A DNA stretch of 64,000 bases from Arthrobacter sp. MMS18-M83 (lineage in GTDB: Bacteria > Actinomycetota > Actinomycetes > Actinomycetales > Micrococcaceae), in the NCBI RefSeq assembly GCF_026683955.1, contig NZ_CP113343.1, forward strand, positions 682,001-746,000. The letters are read 5' to 3'. Positions 8,984 through 18,174 of the stretch are shown here, one piece after another (the first letter of the stretch is position 1; each line of letters starts with the position of its first letter). The notes beneath the pieces are model-generated. The model had not been told where the DNA came from. It did not search any database and saw nothing but the letters and a program-made list of their open reading frames with translations. Made by a program: the position numbers and the translations under genes.

Positions 8984-10071
8984 CTACGGAAAGCCTCGGT
9001 GCTGAACAGGGCCGCTTTGTTGCCGACGTCGCCGCCAAACTTAGCGGCTTCCTTGGTGCGCAACAAGAGACCATGTCGACCATATCCTCCGATGTCATTC
9101 CCCTCATGGGCTCCATCACGAACCTCGTGACAGGCGGGAAGCGCCTCCGGGCATTGATGTGCTACTGGGGATGGCGAGGTGCCGGCGGTGAGTCTGCGCA
9201 TCCGGACATCATCACGGCCGGCTGCGCCTTGGAACTCTTCCAAGCCGCGGCCCTGATTCACGATGACATCATCGACCGCTCTGATACCCGGCGCGGGGGG
9301 CCCAGCGTCCACAAAAGGTTCAGCCAACTCCATGAGCGCGAGGGCTGGGCACTCGACAGTGAACGTTTCGGGCATGCTGCCGCTATTCTCACCGGGGACC
9401 TGTGCCTGTCCTTCAGCGAGGAGGCGTTCACGCAGATCGGCGCCAGGGCTGCTTCCGGGACTTCTGCGCGGCGGATCTTCAACCTGATGCGCGCGGAGGT
9501 CATGGCCGGGCAGTATCTGGACATCCTGGAGGAAGTAGCAGGTCCAGTTCGGGACCGTGCGGGTGCCGTCAAGCGAGCCCAGTCCATCATCCGTTTCAAG
9601 TCGGCAAAGTATTCGACAGAACACCCCCTGGCGCTTGGGGGCGCCTTGGCCGGCGCAAGCAAAGAGCTCCTTCAAGGCTATTCCGCCTTCGCGCTGCCAC
9701 TTGGTGAGGCATTCCAGCTGCGCGACGACGTCTTGGGCGTGTTCGGCGACCCCGGGACGACTGGAAAGCCAGCGGGCGATGACCTACGCGAAGGCAAGCG
9801 GACCGTGTTGGTCGGCTTTGCCATCAACCAAGCCGGAGCTGCGGATTCCGCCTACATCGACTCCATGCTCGGCAGGCAGGACCTCGGTGAGGCCGAGGTT
9901 GCCGAGATCAGGCGCATCATCGTGGATTGCGGAGCCCTCGAAGCCACGGAGGCAATGATCGAAGAGCTCAGCAACGAAGCTTTCGAAGCGCTGGACCGCC
10001 TACCCCTGGCTGAACTCCCACTCACTGCACTCCGGCAGTTGGCCGAAGCCGCTGTCAGCCGGGCCGCATGA
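8980..10071 (+). CDS. Polyprenyl (geranylgeranyl-type) diphosphate synthase
   Basis: Trans-isoprenyl diphosphate synthase that condenses isopentenyl diphosphate with allylic diphosphates to make precursors of carotenoids, menaquinone or lipid carriers. The first aspartate-rich motif is DDIIDRSDTRRG (about residues 94-105) and the second is LRDDVLGVFGD (about 247-257). The GKRLRAL substrate motif is at about 52-58. The bulky residues before the first motif do not let me fix chain length by eye. It starts with GTG, overlapping the lipoprotein stop. Position matches idsA2 (Rv2173) in M. tuberculosis. Confidence 0.92.
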   Translation: MTTESLGAEQGRFVADVAAKLSGFLGAQQETMSTISSDVIPLMGSITNLVTGGKRLRALMCYWGWRGAGGESAHPDIITAGCALELFQAAALIHDDIIDRSDTRRGGPSVHKRFSQLHEREGWALDSERFGHAAAILTGDLCLSFSEEAFTQIGARAASGTSARRIFNLMRAEVMAGQYLDILEEVAGPVRDRAGAVKRAQSIIRFKSAKYSTEHPLALGGALAGASKELLQGYSAFALPLGEAFQLRDDVLGVFGDPGTTGKPAGDDLREGKRTVLVGFAINQAGAADSAYIDSMLGRQDLGEAEVAEIRRIIVDCGALEATEAMIEELSNEAFEALDRLPLAELPLTALRQLAEAAVSRAA

Positions 10072-10112
10072 AATCTTGATTACATCCAGGTGAATAGCCG
10101 CCTGAATACGGC

Positions 10113-10158
10113 TTAATACAGTGGTGGCGGCAGTTTCCTGCCGCCACCACTGTATTAA
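10113..10158. terminator. Bidirectional terminator, 21-bp perfect stem
   Basis: Perfect 21-bp inverted repeat with a TTTC loop between the convergent polyprenyl synthase and Rv2175c-like genes. Arms start TTAATACAGTGG and end in its complement. The A/T-rich base of the stem supplies the U-tract on both strands. Confidence 0.85.
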
Positions 10159-10169
10159 AGGCGGGTCTT

Positions 10170-10523
10170 TTACCAGGCCAGCGATTGGGCCCTGCGTCTG
10201 ATTTCAGTCTTGCGCCCTTCACGCAACGCATCGACAGGGCGGCCACGCAGCGACTCGTCCGGGGTGAAGAGCCATGCAATGAGCTCCTCATCCGTGTACC
10301 CGGCATCGCCAAGCACGGCAATGGTGCCCTTCAGGCTGTCCACCACATGACCGTCCTGGATGAAGAGAGCGGGAATCGAACGGATGTTCCGTTCGCCCAC
10401 TCTCACAGCCACAACTGCACGCTCATCCAGAAGACCGTGGACTTTGGTGATTGAAACGTTCAGCAGCTCTGCGACATCGGGCAGCGGCAGCCAATCGGAA
10501 ACGAGACTTTCTACATTACTCAC
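10170..10523 (-). CDS. Rv2175c family helix-turn-helix DNA-binding protein
   Basis: 117-aa protein with an N-terminal winged-helix/HTH (WLPLPDVAELLNVSITKVHGLL, about residues 11-32) and a C-terminal region typical of the Rv2175c family (DGAGYTDEELIAWLF-like and a basic end). In M. tuberculosis the homologue is a DNA-binding substrate of the kinase PknL, encoded next to it. Here pknL lies 1.6 kb away, with one gene between, so the pairing is retained. It is convergent with the polyprenyl synthase. The target genes are unknown. Confidence 0.88.
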   Translation of the reverse strand: MSNVESLVSDWLPLPDVAELLNVSITKVHGLLDERAVVAVRVGERNIRSIPALFIQDGHVVDSLKGTIAVLGDAGYTDEELIAWLFTPDESLRGRPVDALREGRKTEIRRRAQSLAW

Positions 10524-10757
10524 GGATCAAGATTGCCACGCCTGTGCGCTTTGCGCCTAGCCAGCCTGGCTGCAAGGGCAGGATTTAGGGCCGTGAATGC
10601 CCAAGAATCGCAAACCTCGGGATTTCTTGTGCGGAAACGAAAAATGTGAGACATTCACATTGATCACATTTGCATCACTACCCACTTTAGTAACACAGGT
10701 ATCACTGGCAACAGCGGCATTCCCAAAATGTCCGCTGCTGAGATGAGGATTGCTCCC

Positions 10758-12097
10758 ATGACGACGCCCCGCTCGCCCAAGAAGACAACGAGCATGCCGA
10801 AAATTGCGGCCACTACAGCGGCTCTGCCCGTCGTCATGCTCTCTTCGCTGGCGCTTGCCCAATCGGCAACTGCGCTACCGGCGGTACAGCCTCAGCGGAT
10901 GCCTGCCACCCTGGCCGCCGCCATGAAGGCCCAGGCTTCGGCCGTGGCCGCCAACGTCATTCCGGCGTCTGCCGTTGCCTCGACAATCCCGGCTTCCATG
11001 CAACCGATGGCTCCGGCCGTTCCGGACATGTACACGATCGTTCGGGGCGATACCATCAGCGGCATCGCTGCCCGCTACGGGCTGAACACCAACACAGTGC
11101 TGCAACTCAACGGGCTCTCGGCCAACACCATCATCTACCCGGGGCAGCAGATCAAGCTGTCCGGTTCAGGGACTGCCGCGCCGACACCGGCCCCCAGCAC
11201 GTCATCGTCAGCCGGGGCGGCGACTTACACCGTCAAGTCCGGCGATACCTTGAGCGGTATTGCCGCCCGCAATGGAGTGGCCCTGTCCGATGTCTTCAGC
11301 TGGAATGGCCTCGACGGCCGGTCCATCATCTACCCGGGACAGCAGATCAAGGTCGGGCCGGGAACAAACGCACCAGCTCCTGCGGCGCCGGCACCTGCTC
11401 CGGCTCCCGCGCCGTCAGCACCGGTGCTTGCCGCCACCGGCGCTTACACCATCAAGTCCGGCGACACTTGGGGGGTATCGCTTCCCTCGTTGGCGTCTCC
11501 CTCTCGTCGCTGCTCTCGGCAAACCACTTGTCCATGAGTACCATCATCTACCCGGGCCAGAAGCTCGCCATCCCCGGCGCCCCCGCCGCTCCGGCTCCCG
11601 TCACTACCCCCTTGGTCCCGAGCACATTCCTGGGCTACACCTACCCGGCGGCTGTCGTCAGTTCAGCCAACGCGAACAAGGCGCTCCTCAATGCTTCTCC
11701 GGTTCCCAGCACCGCCCAGATGAAGGGGATCGTGGCCGACACTGCGCGCCGCATGGGCGTAGACCCCTCCTTGGCTCTGGCATTCGCCTTCCAGGAATCC
11801 GGATTCAACCAGCGTGCGGTCTCCCCTGCCAACGCCATCGGCACCATGCAGGTCATTCCCTCGTCCGGCGAATGGGCCTCCCAACTGGTAGGACGCAAGC
11901 TCAACCTTCTCGACCCGTACGACAACGTCACTGCCGGAGTCGCGATCATTCGGGCGCTGGTGAACACCAGCAAGGACGTGAACACGGCCATCGCAGGTTA
12001 TTACCAGGGCCAGTACTCGGTGAGCAAGTACGGCATGTACAACGACACGAAGGCCTACGTGGCCGCAATTCTGGCGCACAAGAAAAACTTCAGCTGA
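10758..12097 (+). pseudogene. LysM-repeat lytic transglycosylase, frameshifted in the third LysM
   Basis: Secreted cell-wall hydrolase: signal peptide (about residues 15-45), LysM repeats YTIVRGDTISGIAARYG and YTVKSGDTLSGIAARNG, a third LysM, and a C-terminal lysozyme-like SLT domain (QESGFNQRAVSPANAIGTMQ). The frame breaks at the six-G run 11470-11475, inside the third LysM after SGDTW. The upstream frame stops at 11537 and the rest of LysM3 plus the SLT domain continues in another frame to 12097. One extra G would restore GDTWGGIASLVGVSL. I prefer the ATG at 10758, with GAGG 9 nt upstream, over 10728. This is either a sequencing error, a recent mutation or a phase-variable tract. Confidence 0.85.
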
Positions 12098-12107
12098 ACC
12101 ACGCCGC

Positions 12108-12150
12108 AAACACGGGCCCGGATCGGATGCCGATTCGGGCCCGTGTTTTT
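12108..12150 (+). terminator. Intrinsic terminator between the LysM gene and pknL
   Basis: 13-bp stem (AAACACGGGCCCG / CGGGCCCGTGTTT) topped by a further 5-bp ATCGG / CCGAT helix and an ATG loop, ending in a run of five T. It lies 10 nt after the LysM gene stop and 20 nt before the pknL GTG, so pknL must have its own promoter very close to its start. Confidence 0.88.
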
Positions 12151-12169
12151 GCTCAACTAGGATCGTAGG

Positions 12170-14245
12170 GTGCAGGAACAAGTTTCGGACCATCTCCTCG
12201 GATCCCTCGTGGACGGGCGCTACCTCGTCCGATCGCGCCTGGCGGGCGGCGGAATGTCGACTGTCTACCTCGCCACTGACGAGCGACTCGACCGCGAGGT
12301 GGCGCTCAAAGTGCTGCATCCGCATCTGACCAACGACCAAAACTTCCTTGACCGCCTTCGGCGCGAGGCTCGGGCGGCCGCCAGCCTGTCCCACCCGCAT
12401 GTCGTCGGCGTCCTCGACCAAGGACAAGACGGCCACGTTGCTTACATCGTCATGGAGTACATCAAAGGGCATACGCTCCGCGACGTCCTCAATGAAAAGA
12501 GCGCGCTTCCGCCCCGGCTGGCCTTCGCACTGATAGATCCCGTCATCGAAGGACTGGCTGCCGCCCACGCAGCGGGGCTGATACACCGCGACGTGAAGCC
12601 GGAGAATGTCCTGATCGCCGACGACGGCCGCATCAAGGTGGGCGATTTCGGCTTGGCCCGGGCGGTAACGGCGACCACGAGCACTGGTGCCCTGATCGGC
12701 ACGGTTGCCTACTTGGCTCCCGAACTGGTCTTAGGCAAGCCCGCCGACGCCCGGAGCGACATTTACTCGGCCGGCATCATGCTTTACGAGATGCTTACCG
12801 GCGAGCAACCCTATTCCGGCGACGTTCCAATCCAGGTGGCTTACCAGCACGTCAACGCGAGCGTCGTGCCGCCGTCGCTCGCTGTTCCCGGACTCGCTGC
12901 GGACATTGACGAACTCGTCCAGTGGTGCACCGCAAAGGAACCCGAAGAGCGTCCTGTGGACGGTTCAGCGCTCTTGTCGGAATTGCGGCATATCCGGACA
13001 ACCCTGAGCGACGCACAGCTGGACATCAGCCCGCCTGCCGCCAAGGCGCTTGCCGCAGGGGCCGAAAGAGGACAAGAGACAGGGGCCACCGCGGTAGTCG
13101 CCCCCTTCCATGCCGAACGCACGGAGACTTTGGAAAGGATCGGCCGCCCGACCGAGATCATCTCAAGCCAGCGCAATCCGACCACGGTGCTGCCGCCGTC
13201 GGGCTTCTCCCCCGGCGAGACGACGGTTCAAGCTGTATTGCCCACGGAGCGGCCTGCACCGACGAGCAAACGCGACATCAAGAGAATGGCGCGACAGGAG
13301 GAAAAGGACCGAGCCCGTGCCGCGGCCACCCCGTCGCGCTCTTTGCAGGAAGGCAATCCGCGCCGCCGTGCCGTGATCTGGACGGTTGTCGTGATTGTCC
13401 TCGCAATCCTCGCCACCGCCGCGGGCTGGTTCTTCGGCATGGGGCCAGGCTCGCCCGGAACCATTCCGGACACGAAGAACAAGACGGTTGCGGAAGCCCA
13501 GCAGCTACTGAGAACCGCCGGCTTCCAGTCTGAGCCGAGGGACGTATTCGACGACCAGGTCACGGCCGGGTTAGCGGTTGGAACGGAGCCCGCTTCCGGC
13601 CAGGTCATCCGGAAGTTCCAACCGGTCTCGCTCTTCGTTTCGAAGGGTCCGCAGTTGTTTCCGCTCTCTGCAATGACAGGCCTGACGCTGGACCAGGCCA
13701 AGAACGCCCTTGGCACGGCCGGAATGACGCTCGGCAACGTCACCGAGCAGTATGACGACAAAGTGCCTTCCGGATCGGTCATCTCACAGTCCCCAGCCCG
13801 GGACACGGCAGTCCGCCACGGCACCCCAGTGGCATTCGTGGTTTCCAAAGGACCCCAGCCCCTGCCCGTCCCCGATGTCCGTGGCATGACCCAGCAAGCA
13901 GCCGTCAAAGCGATCAGCGACGCCGGGCTGACCGCCAAAATTTCGCCGGAACCCGTCAATGACAAAAAGGTTCCCGCGGGGGCCGTGGTCAGCCAGGCCC
14001 CTGCCAACGGCACTTTGACCCGTGGCGAGTCCGTGACGTTGACCCTGTCCAAGGGACCGAAGCTGGTGCACGTTCCCAGCTTCATCGGGAAGCAGGCGGA
14101 CGCCGCACGCAAAACCTTGGAATCGCTGGGATTCGACGTCAAGATCAACAACGTCCTGGGTGGCTTCTTCGGCACCGTCCGGGACCAGAACCCCGTGGAC
14201 AGTGATGCCCCGGAGGGTTCCGTCGTCACCCTGACCGTCGTGTAG
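12170..14245 (+). CDS. pknL: Serine/threonine protein kinase PknL with four PASTA domains
   Basis: Transmembrane Hanks-type kinase. It has a glycine loop LAGGGMSTVY (about 24-33), catalytic Lys47 in VALKVL, HRDVKPEN (Asp141), DFG (159-161) and APE. A juxtamembrane basic linker precedes one membrane span (about 400-421), and four extracellular PASTA repeats (about 430-691) should sense muropeptides or lipid II. GTG start. TAGGAT lies 6 nt before the start and could be the -10 of a leaderless transcript, since the previous terminator ends only 20 nt upstream. The Rv2175c-like protein encoded at 10170-10523 is the expected substrate. Confidence 0.95.
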   Translation: MQEQVSDHLLGSLVDGRYLVRSRLAGGGMSTVYLATDERLDREVALKVLHPHLTNDQNFLDRLRREARAAASLSHPHVVGVLDQGQDGHVAYIVMEYIKGHTLRDVLNEKSALPPRLAFALIDPVIEGLAAAHAAGLIHRDVKPENVLIADDGRIKVGDFGLARAVTATTSTGALIGTVAYLAPELVLGKPADARSDIYSAGIMLYEMLTGEQPYSGDVPIQVAYQHVNASVVPPSLAVPGLAADIDELVQWCTAKEPEERPVDGSALLSELRHIRTTLSDAQLDISPPAAKALAAGAERGQETGATAVVAPFHAERTETLERIGRPTEIISSQRNPTTVLPPSGFSPGETTVQAVLPTERPAPTSKRDIKRMARQEEKDRARAAATPSRSLQEGNPRRRAVIWTVVVIVLAILATAAGWFFGMGPGSPGTIPDTKNKTVAEAQQLLRTAGFQSEPRDVFDDQVTAGLAVGTEPASGQVIRKFQPVSLFVSKGPQLFPLSAMTGLTLDQAKNALGTAGMTLGNVTEQYDDKVPSGSVISQSPARDTAVRHGTPVAFVVSKGPQPLPVPDVRGMTQQAAVKAISDAGLTAKISPEPVNDKKVPAGAVVSQAPANGTLTRGESVTLTLSKGPKLVHVPSFIGKQADAARKTLESLGFDVKINNVLGGFFGTVRDQNPVDSDAPEGSVVTLTVV

Positions 14246-14254
14246 GACCCATGC

Positions 14255-14300
14255 ATTCAGGAAAGGCGATCCGGAATGTTCCGGATCGCCTTTCCTGAAT
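14255..14300. terminator. Bidirectional terminator, 22-bp perfect stem
   Basis: Perfect inverted repeat with arms 14255-14276 and 14279-14300, centred on TG, between the convergent pknL and aroG genes. The arms begin ATTCAGGAAAGG and carry A/T pairs at the base. Confidence 0.85.
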
Positions 14301-14312
14301 TCGGCCTGCTCG

Positions 14313-15740
14313 CTACCGCTTCGTGAGGGCTCCGGCCACCAGGAATGCCATCTCGAGGGACTGCATGTGGTTCAGGCGGGGATCGCACACGGACTCATAG
14401 CGGTCCAGGAAAGCGTCCTGGTCAATGGGATCGGCACCGCCCAAGCATTCAGCGACGTCGTCCCCGGTCATCTCCATGTGCAAGCCACCCGGTACTGTGC
14501 CCAGGGCGTGGTGTACCTCGAAGAAACCGCGGACTTCGTCCACGACGTCGTCGAAGTTGCGGGTCTTGTAACCGTTGGGCGAGGTGACAGTGTTCCCATG
14601 CATCGGATCCGTGACCCAGAGAACCTGCGCGCCAGAGGCAGTGACCTTCTCGACGACGGCGGGCAGCTTCTCCCGGATGTTCTTTGAACCCATCCGGGTG
14701 ATGAAGGTGAGGCGGCCTGGCTCGCGGTTAGGGTCCAGCTTGTCAATGAGCCGCAGCGCGTCGTCTCCGGTGGTTCCGGGACCGAGCTTGACGCCGATGG
14801 GATTGCGGACACGGGACAGGAAGTCCACGTGCGCATGATCGAGCTCACGCGTACGCTCTCCGATCCAGAGGAAATGGCCGGAGGTGTCGTACGGAAGTCC
14901 CGTGCGGGAGTCGATGCGCGTCAGGGCACGTTCGTAGTCCAGCAGCAAGGCCTCGTGGCTAGCGAAAAACTCCACGCGCTTAAGGGCTTCGAAGTCGGCA
15001 CCGCACGACGCCATAAACTTGATGGCACGGTCGATGTCCCTCGCCAAGGACTCGTACCGTGCGTGGGCGGGGTTTTCCGTGAAGCCCTTGTTCCAGAGGT
15101 GCACCAGGCGAAGATCGGCGAAGCCACCCTGCGTGAAGGCGCGGATGAGGTTCAGCGTGGAGGCCGAGGTGTGGTAGGCCTTCAGCATGCGGCTGGCGTC
15201 GTGGGCCCGGGACTCCGGAGTGAAGTCGTAACCGTTGACGATGTCGCCACGGTAGGCAGGCAGCGTCACACCGTCGCGGGTCTCATCGTTCGAGGATCGC
15301 GGCTTGGCGAACTGGCCGGCCATGCGGCCCATCTTTATGACGGGCATGGCCGCGCCATAAGTGAGGACAACGGCCATCTGCAGGATAGTACGGACGCGGG
15401 CGCTGATCTTGTCAGCTGTGGCGTCCTCGAAAGTCTCCGCGCAGTCGCCACCTTGAAGAAGGAAAGCCTTGCCCTGGGCTGCTGCGGCCAAACGCTCGCG
15501 CAATATGTCGACTTCGCCGGCGAAAACCAGCGGCGGAAGCACGGAGAGTTCTTTGACGGAGGCATCGAAGACGCCCCTGTCGGTCCAAGTGGGCTGCTGC
15601 GAGATAGGCAGTTGGCGCCAATCGTCCAAGCCGGGATAGTTTGCCGCGCCACTTTGCGCGGTGCTGGTCAGGGGGCTGCCCAGGGAACTAGTCAGGGTGC
15701 CGGTCACGGACGGTGCGGGGTTCGCGGATAGCTCAGTCAC
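14313..15740 (-). CDS. aroG: 3-deoxy-7-phosphoheptulonate synthase, class II
   Basis: First enzyme of the shikimate pathway, condensing phosphoenolpyruvate and erythrose-4-phosphate. It is the plant-like class II type (475 aa), with the family segments LQGGDCAETF (metal-binding Cys, about residue 99), KMGRMAGQFAKPRS, and the late HGNT and EMTGDDVAECLGG motifs. M. tuberculosis AroG (Rv2178c) is at the same relative place next to pknL. Allosteric sites for aromatic amino acids cannot be read reliably by eye. Confidence 0.95.
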   Translation of the reverse strand: MTELSANPAPSVTGTLTSSLGSPLTSTAQSGAANYPGLDDWRQLPISQQPTWTDRGVFDASVKELSVLPPLVFAGEVDILRERLAAAAQGKAFLLQGGDCAETFEDATADKISARVRTILQMAVVLTYGAAMPVIKMGRMAGQFAKPRSSNDETRDGVTLPAYRGDIVNGYDFTPESRAHDASRMLKAYHTSASTLNLIRAFTQGGFADLRLVHLWNKGFTENPAHARYESLARDIDRAIKFMASCGADFEALKRVEFFASHEALLLDYERALTRIDSRTGLPYDTSGHFLWIGERTRELDHAHVDFLSRVRNPIGVKLGPGTTGDDALRLIDKLDPNREPGRLTFITRMGSKNIREKLPAVVEKVTASGAQVLWVTDPMHGNTVTSPNGYKTRNFDDVVDEVRGFFEVHHALGTVPGGLHMEMTGDDVAECLGGADPIDQDAFLDRYESVCDPRLNHMQSLEMAFLVAGALTKR

Positions 15741-15807
15741 TCTCCAAGACTAGTTGCCTTGCCCGCTGTTCGGCGCACGGCCGCCGTAACCGATATTCAC
15801 CGGGCCG

Positions 15808-16611
15808 TCACACTTTTCCAGACACTCCGTCGTCGCCGTCGTCCGGCCCCGATCCGCCGGCGGACCCGGGCTGCTCTTCAGTTCCGGTATCGGCAGGAAT
15901 TGTTTCGCTCCCGCTCTCCGGGCTTGGAAGCTGCCCGGCCAGTCGCTGCTTGACGACGGCGGCGTATTCGTCCACGTATTCCTGCCCGGAGAGCCGCATG
16001 AGCTCATACATGATTTCATCGGTCACGGCCCGTTGGACGGCGCGGTCTTCCTCTTGGCCGTAGTACCGGCTGAAGTCGAGCGGCTCGCCGAAAATGATCC
16101 CGATGCGGCGGATATTGGGCAAACGCTTGCCGATGGGTTGGACTTTTTCGGTTCCGATCATCGCTACGGGAACAACGGGCACCCGCGTCTGGAGCGCAAG
16201 TTTGGCGACACCCACTTTGCCCCGGTACAGCTTGGCATCGGGACTGCGGGTGCCCTCAGGGTAGATCCCCAACAGGCCGCCAGCAGCCAGGACATCCCTG
16301 CCAGCTTGCAAGGAGTGCTCGGACGCCGCCCCACCCGACCGGTCCATGGGCAACTGGTTGGTGAGCCGGAAGAACATGGCCGTGAGCCTGCCCTTGAGTC
16401 CCGTGCCCGTGAAGTACTCGGACTTTGCCAGAAAGCTAACGGGCCGAGGCACCATCACCGGCATGAAGATCGAGTCCGAAAAAGACAAATGATTGGAAGC
16501 GAGAATCGCGGGACCATCGTGGGGAACATTGTCGAGGCCCTTGACCCAAGGGCGGAACAGCAATCTGAGAACCGGACCCAAAAAGATCCGTTTCATGACC
16601 CAATAGAACAC
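15808..16611 (-). CDS. 1-acyl-sn-glycerol-3-phosphate acyltransferase family protein
   Basis: PlsC-family acyltransferase of phospholipid synthesis (267 aa). The catalytic NHLSFSD (HX4D, about 40-46) and the acceptor motif YPEGTRS (about 118-124) are clear, and a hydrophobic N-terminus suggests membrane association. The Asp/Glu/Ser/Pro/Gly-rich C-terminal tail is not part of the fold. It corresponds by position to Rv2182c. A Met at residue 6 is an alternative start. It is divergent from the hydrolase at 16767. Confidence 0.9.
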   Translation of the reverse strand: MFYWVMKRIFLGPVLRLLFRPWVKGLDNVPHDGPAILASNHLSFSDSIFMPVMVPRPVSFLAKSEYFTGTGLKGRLTAMFFRLTNQLPMDRSGGAASEHSLQAGRDVLAAGGLLGIYPEGTRSPDAKLYRGKVGVAKLALQTRVPVVPVAMIGTEKVQPIGKRLPNIRRIGIIFGEPLDFSRYYGQEEDRAVQRAVTDEIMYELMRLSGQEYVDEYAAVVKQRLAGQLPSPESGSETIPADTGTEEQPGSAGGSGPDDGDDGVSGKV

Positions 16612-16766
16612 TTTGGTTCCTCTCCGGGGCGGCGTCTGCTAGGCGTCCGGACGGTCCCGGCCGGCACTCAGAAGCCACCCTACTCCAGTGAGAAATGTCC
16701 CGAACAGTGACACGATGGACTCATGACTGAAAGCAGTGCCGCCAACAGAGTAGCCTCGGAGTCATC

Positions 16767-17582
16767 ATGAACACTCTCCCTGATCCTTCCCCGTACGCCA
16801 GCAGTTTCACCGGTAGTGGACCGAGCATCGGCGTGGTGATGAGCCACGGTTTTACGGGCAGTCCGCACAGCATGCGCCCGTGGGCGGAGCATCTTGCAGC
16901 GGAAGGCTACGCCGTGCGGCTGCCTTTGCTTCCGGGCCATGGGACCACGTGGCAGGACATGGCTACGCGGCACTGGCAGGAGTGGCACCATGCTGTTGAT
17001 GCGGCGTATCTCGAGCTCCAGGCCGAGTGCGATTTCGTTTTCGCTGCCGGCCTGTCGATGGGCGGGACGCTGGCGCTCCGGATCGCGGCCACTCGGCCCG
17101 TCGCCGGCACGGTCGTCGTCAACCCTGGCTTGGTGATTGACGACCCCCGCGCGGCAGTGGTGGGCGTCCTCAAGCACGTCATGAAATCCACCCCGGCCAT
17201 TGCCAATGACATCCTCAAACCAGGCATGGACGAGGGCGCCTACCCAAGGACTCCGGTCGCCGCTGCCCATGAGCTGAAGAAGATGTACAAGGACACCGTC
17301 ACTCTCCTCCCCCGGATTTCCGCCCCCGTGCGCGTCTTCCGCTCTTCCGTGGACCATGTGGTTTCGGACCGAAGCATCAAGCAGTTGAAGGAGCGCGTCA
17401 CAGCTCCGATGGAGTTCAGCACCCTGGAGAACAGCTACCACGTGGCCACATTGGACAACGATGCCCTGGAAATCTTCCGCGGCTCGGCCGAATTCATCCG
17501 GAAAACGATGGCCGGATTGGCCAACAGTTCCGCCCCTGCCCGCCCGTCCGGCGCCGAACTCCGGGACTTTCCCCATGAATAG
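16767..17582 (+). CDS. Alpha/beta hydrolase (carboxylesterase / monoacylglycerol lipase-like)
   Basis: 271-aa cytoplasmic serine hydrolase. It has an oxyanion-hole segment SHGFTGS (about 26-32), the nucleophile elbow GLSMGG (Ser about 97), an acid in RSSVDHVV (about 197), and His in NSYHVATLD (about 227). This pattern resembles the Est30-type carboxylesterases. GGAG lies 5 nt before the ATG. Its last 8 nt overlap the start of the downstream membrane protein gene, so they form an operon. Substrate unknown. Confidence 0.88.
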   Translation: MNTLPDPSPYASSFTGSGPSIGVVMSHGFTGSPHSMRPWAEHLAAEGYAVRLPLLPGHGTTWQDMATRHWQEWHHAVDAAYLELQAECDFVFAAGLSMGGTLALRIAATRPVAGTVVVNPGLVIDDPRAAVVGVLKHVMKSTPAIANDILKPGMDEGAYPRTPVAAAHELKKMYKDTVTLLPRISAPVRVFRSSVDHVVSDRSIKQLKERVTAPMEFSTLENSYHVATLDNDALEIFRGSAEFIRKTMAGLANSSAPARPSGAELRDFPHE

Positions 17583-18132
17583 GCCTGGACCGGACTCACC
17601 GGACCAGAGCGCCAACAAGGACGACGACGCCGTCTGGCTGGATCTGGTGGCGCGGCTTGAGTCGATGCCTTCCTCGCCGCTCGACGAACCGCGGCTGGCG
17701 GAAGAGCCCCCCAAGGATCCCGGAACAGAACCGGGTCCAGGACCGGACGCGGTTCCTGGTACCTCGACGTCCCGCTCTTTCCAGGACTTCGATCCCCTTG
17801 GATTGGCCAGGAGGGGCGCTGCCGATGAACCCGGCGCACGCGAAGGCGACGGCAGCGGTGCGACCGGTCCGCGTGACTTCGACGTCGAGGACGAGGGCGG
17901 GTTCGTGCCGGAGGACCCACCGAGCCTGGCCGGTACCGAACCGCTGACCATGCTCGCCTGGCTCGGAGCTGTGGGCGGTCCCCTTGCCCTGCTGTTTACC
18001 GCAATGTTCTGGCGCTCGGCGCCCCTCCTGGCCGTCATGGGCATCTTGGCGGCATTTCTGGCTTCGGTGGTGTACCTCATCATGAAACTGCCCCAGGAAA
18101 AAGACGAGAACGACGACGGCGCCCGTGTCTGA
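17575..18132 (+). CDS. Two-span membrane protein with disordered acidic N-terminus
   Basis: 185-aa protein beginning NRPGPDSPDQ. The first 120 residues are rich in Pro, Gly, Asp and Glu and look disordered. Two closely spaced membrane spans follow (about residues 125-145 and 150-170), with a short charged tail (QEKDENDDGARV). The ATG overlaps the hydrolase gene by 8 nt, showing tight coupling. I recognise no family. Its position after the acyltransferase/hydrolase genes is comparable to Rv2183c, but that is only positional. Confidence 0.75.
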   Translation: MNRPGPDSPDQSANKDDDAVWLDLVARLESMPSSPLDEPRLAEEPPKDPGTEPGPGPDAVPGTSTSRSFQDFDPLGLARRGAADEPGAREGDGSGATGPRDFDVEDEGGFVPEDPPSLAGTEPLTMLAWLGAVGGPLALLFTAMFWRSAPLLAVMGILAAFLASVVYLIMKLPQEKDENDDGARV

Positions 18133-18174
18133 GAGGGTTGCCGCACCGCGGATTACCGGGCTGCGGAGCTTGTA

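Noticed and set aside
10524..10757. c-di-AMP (ydaO-type) riboswitch before the LysM hydrolase gene
   Set aside because: Such riboswitches often precede actinobacterial wall hydrolases, but the conserved GC-rich core was not recognisable in these 230 nt.
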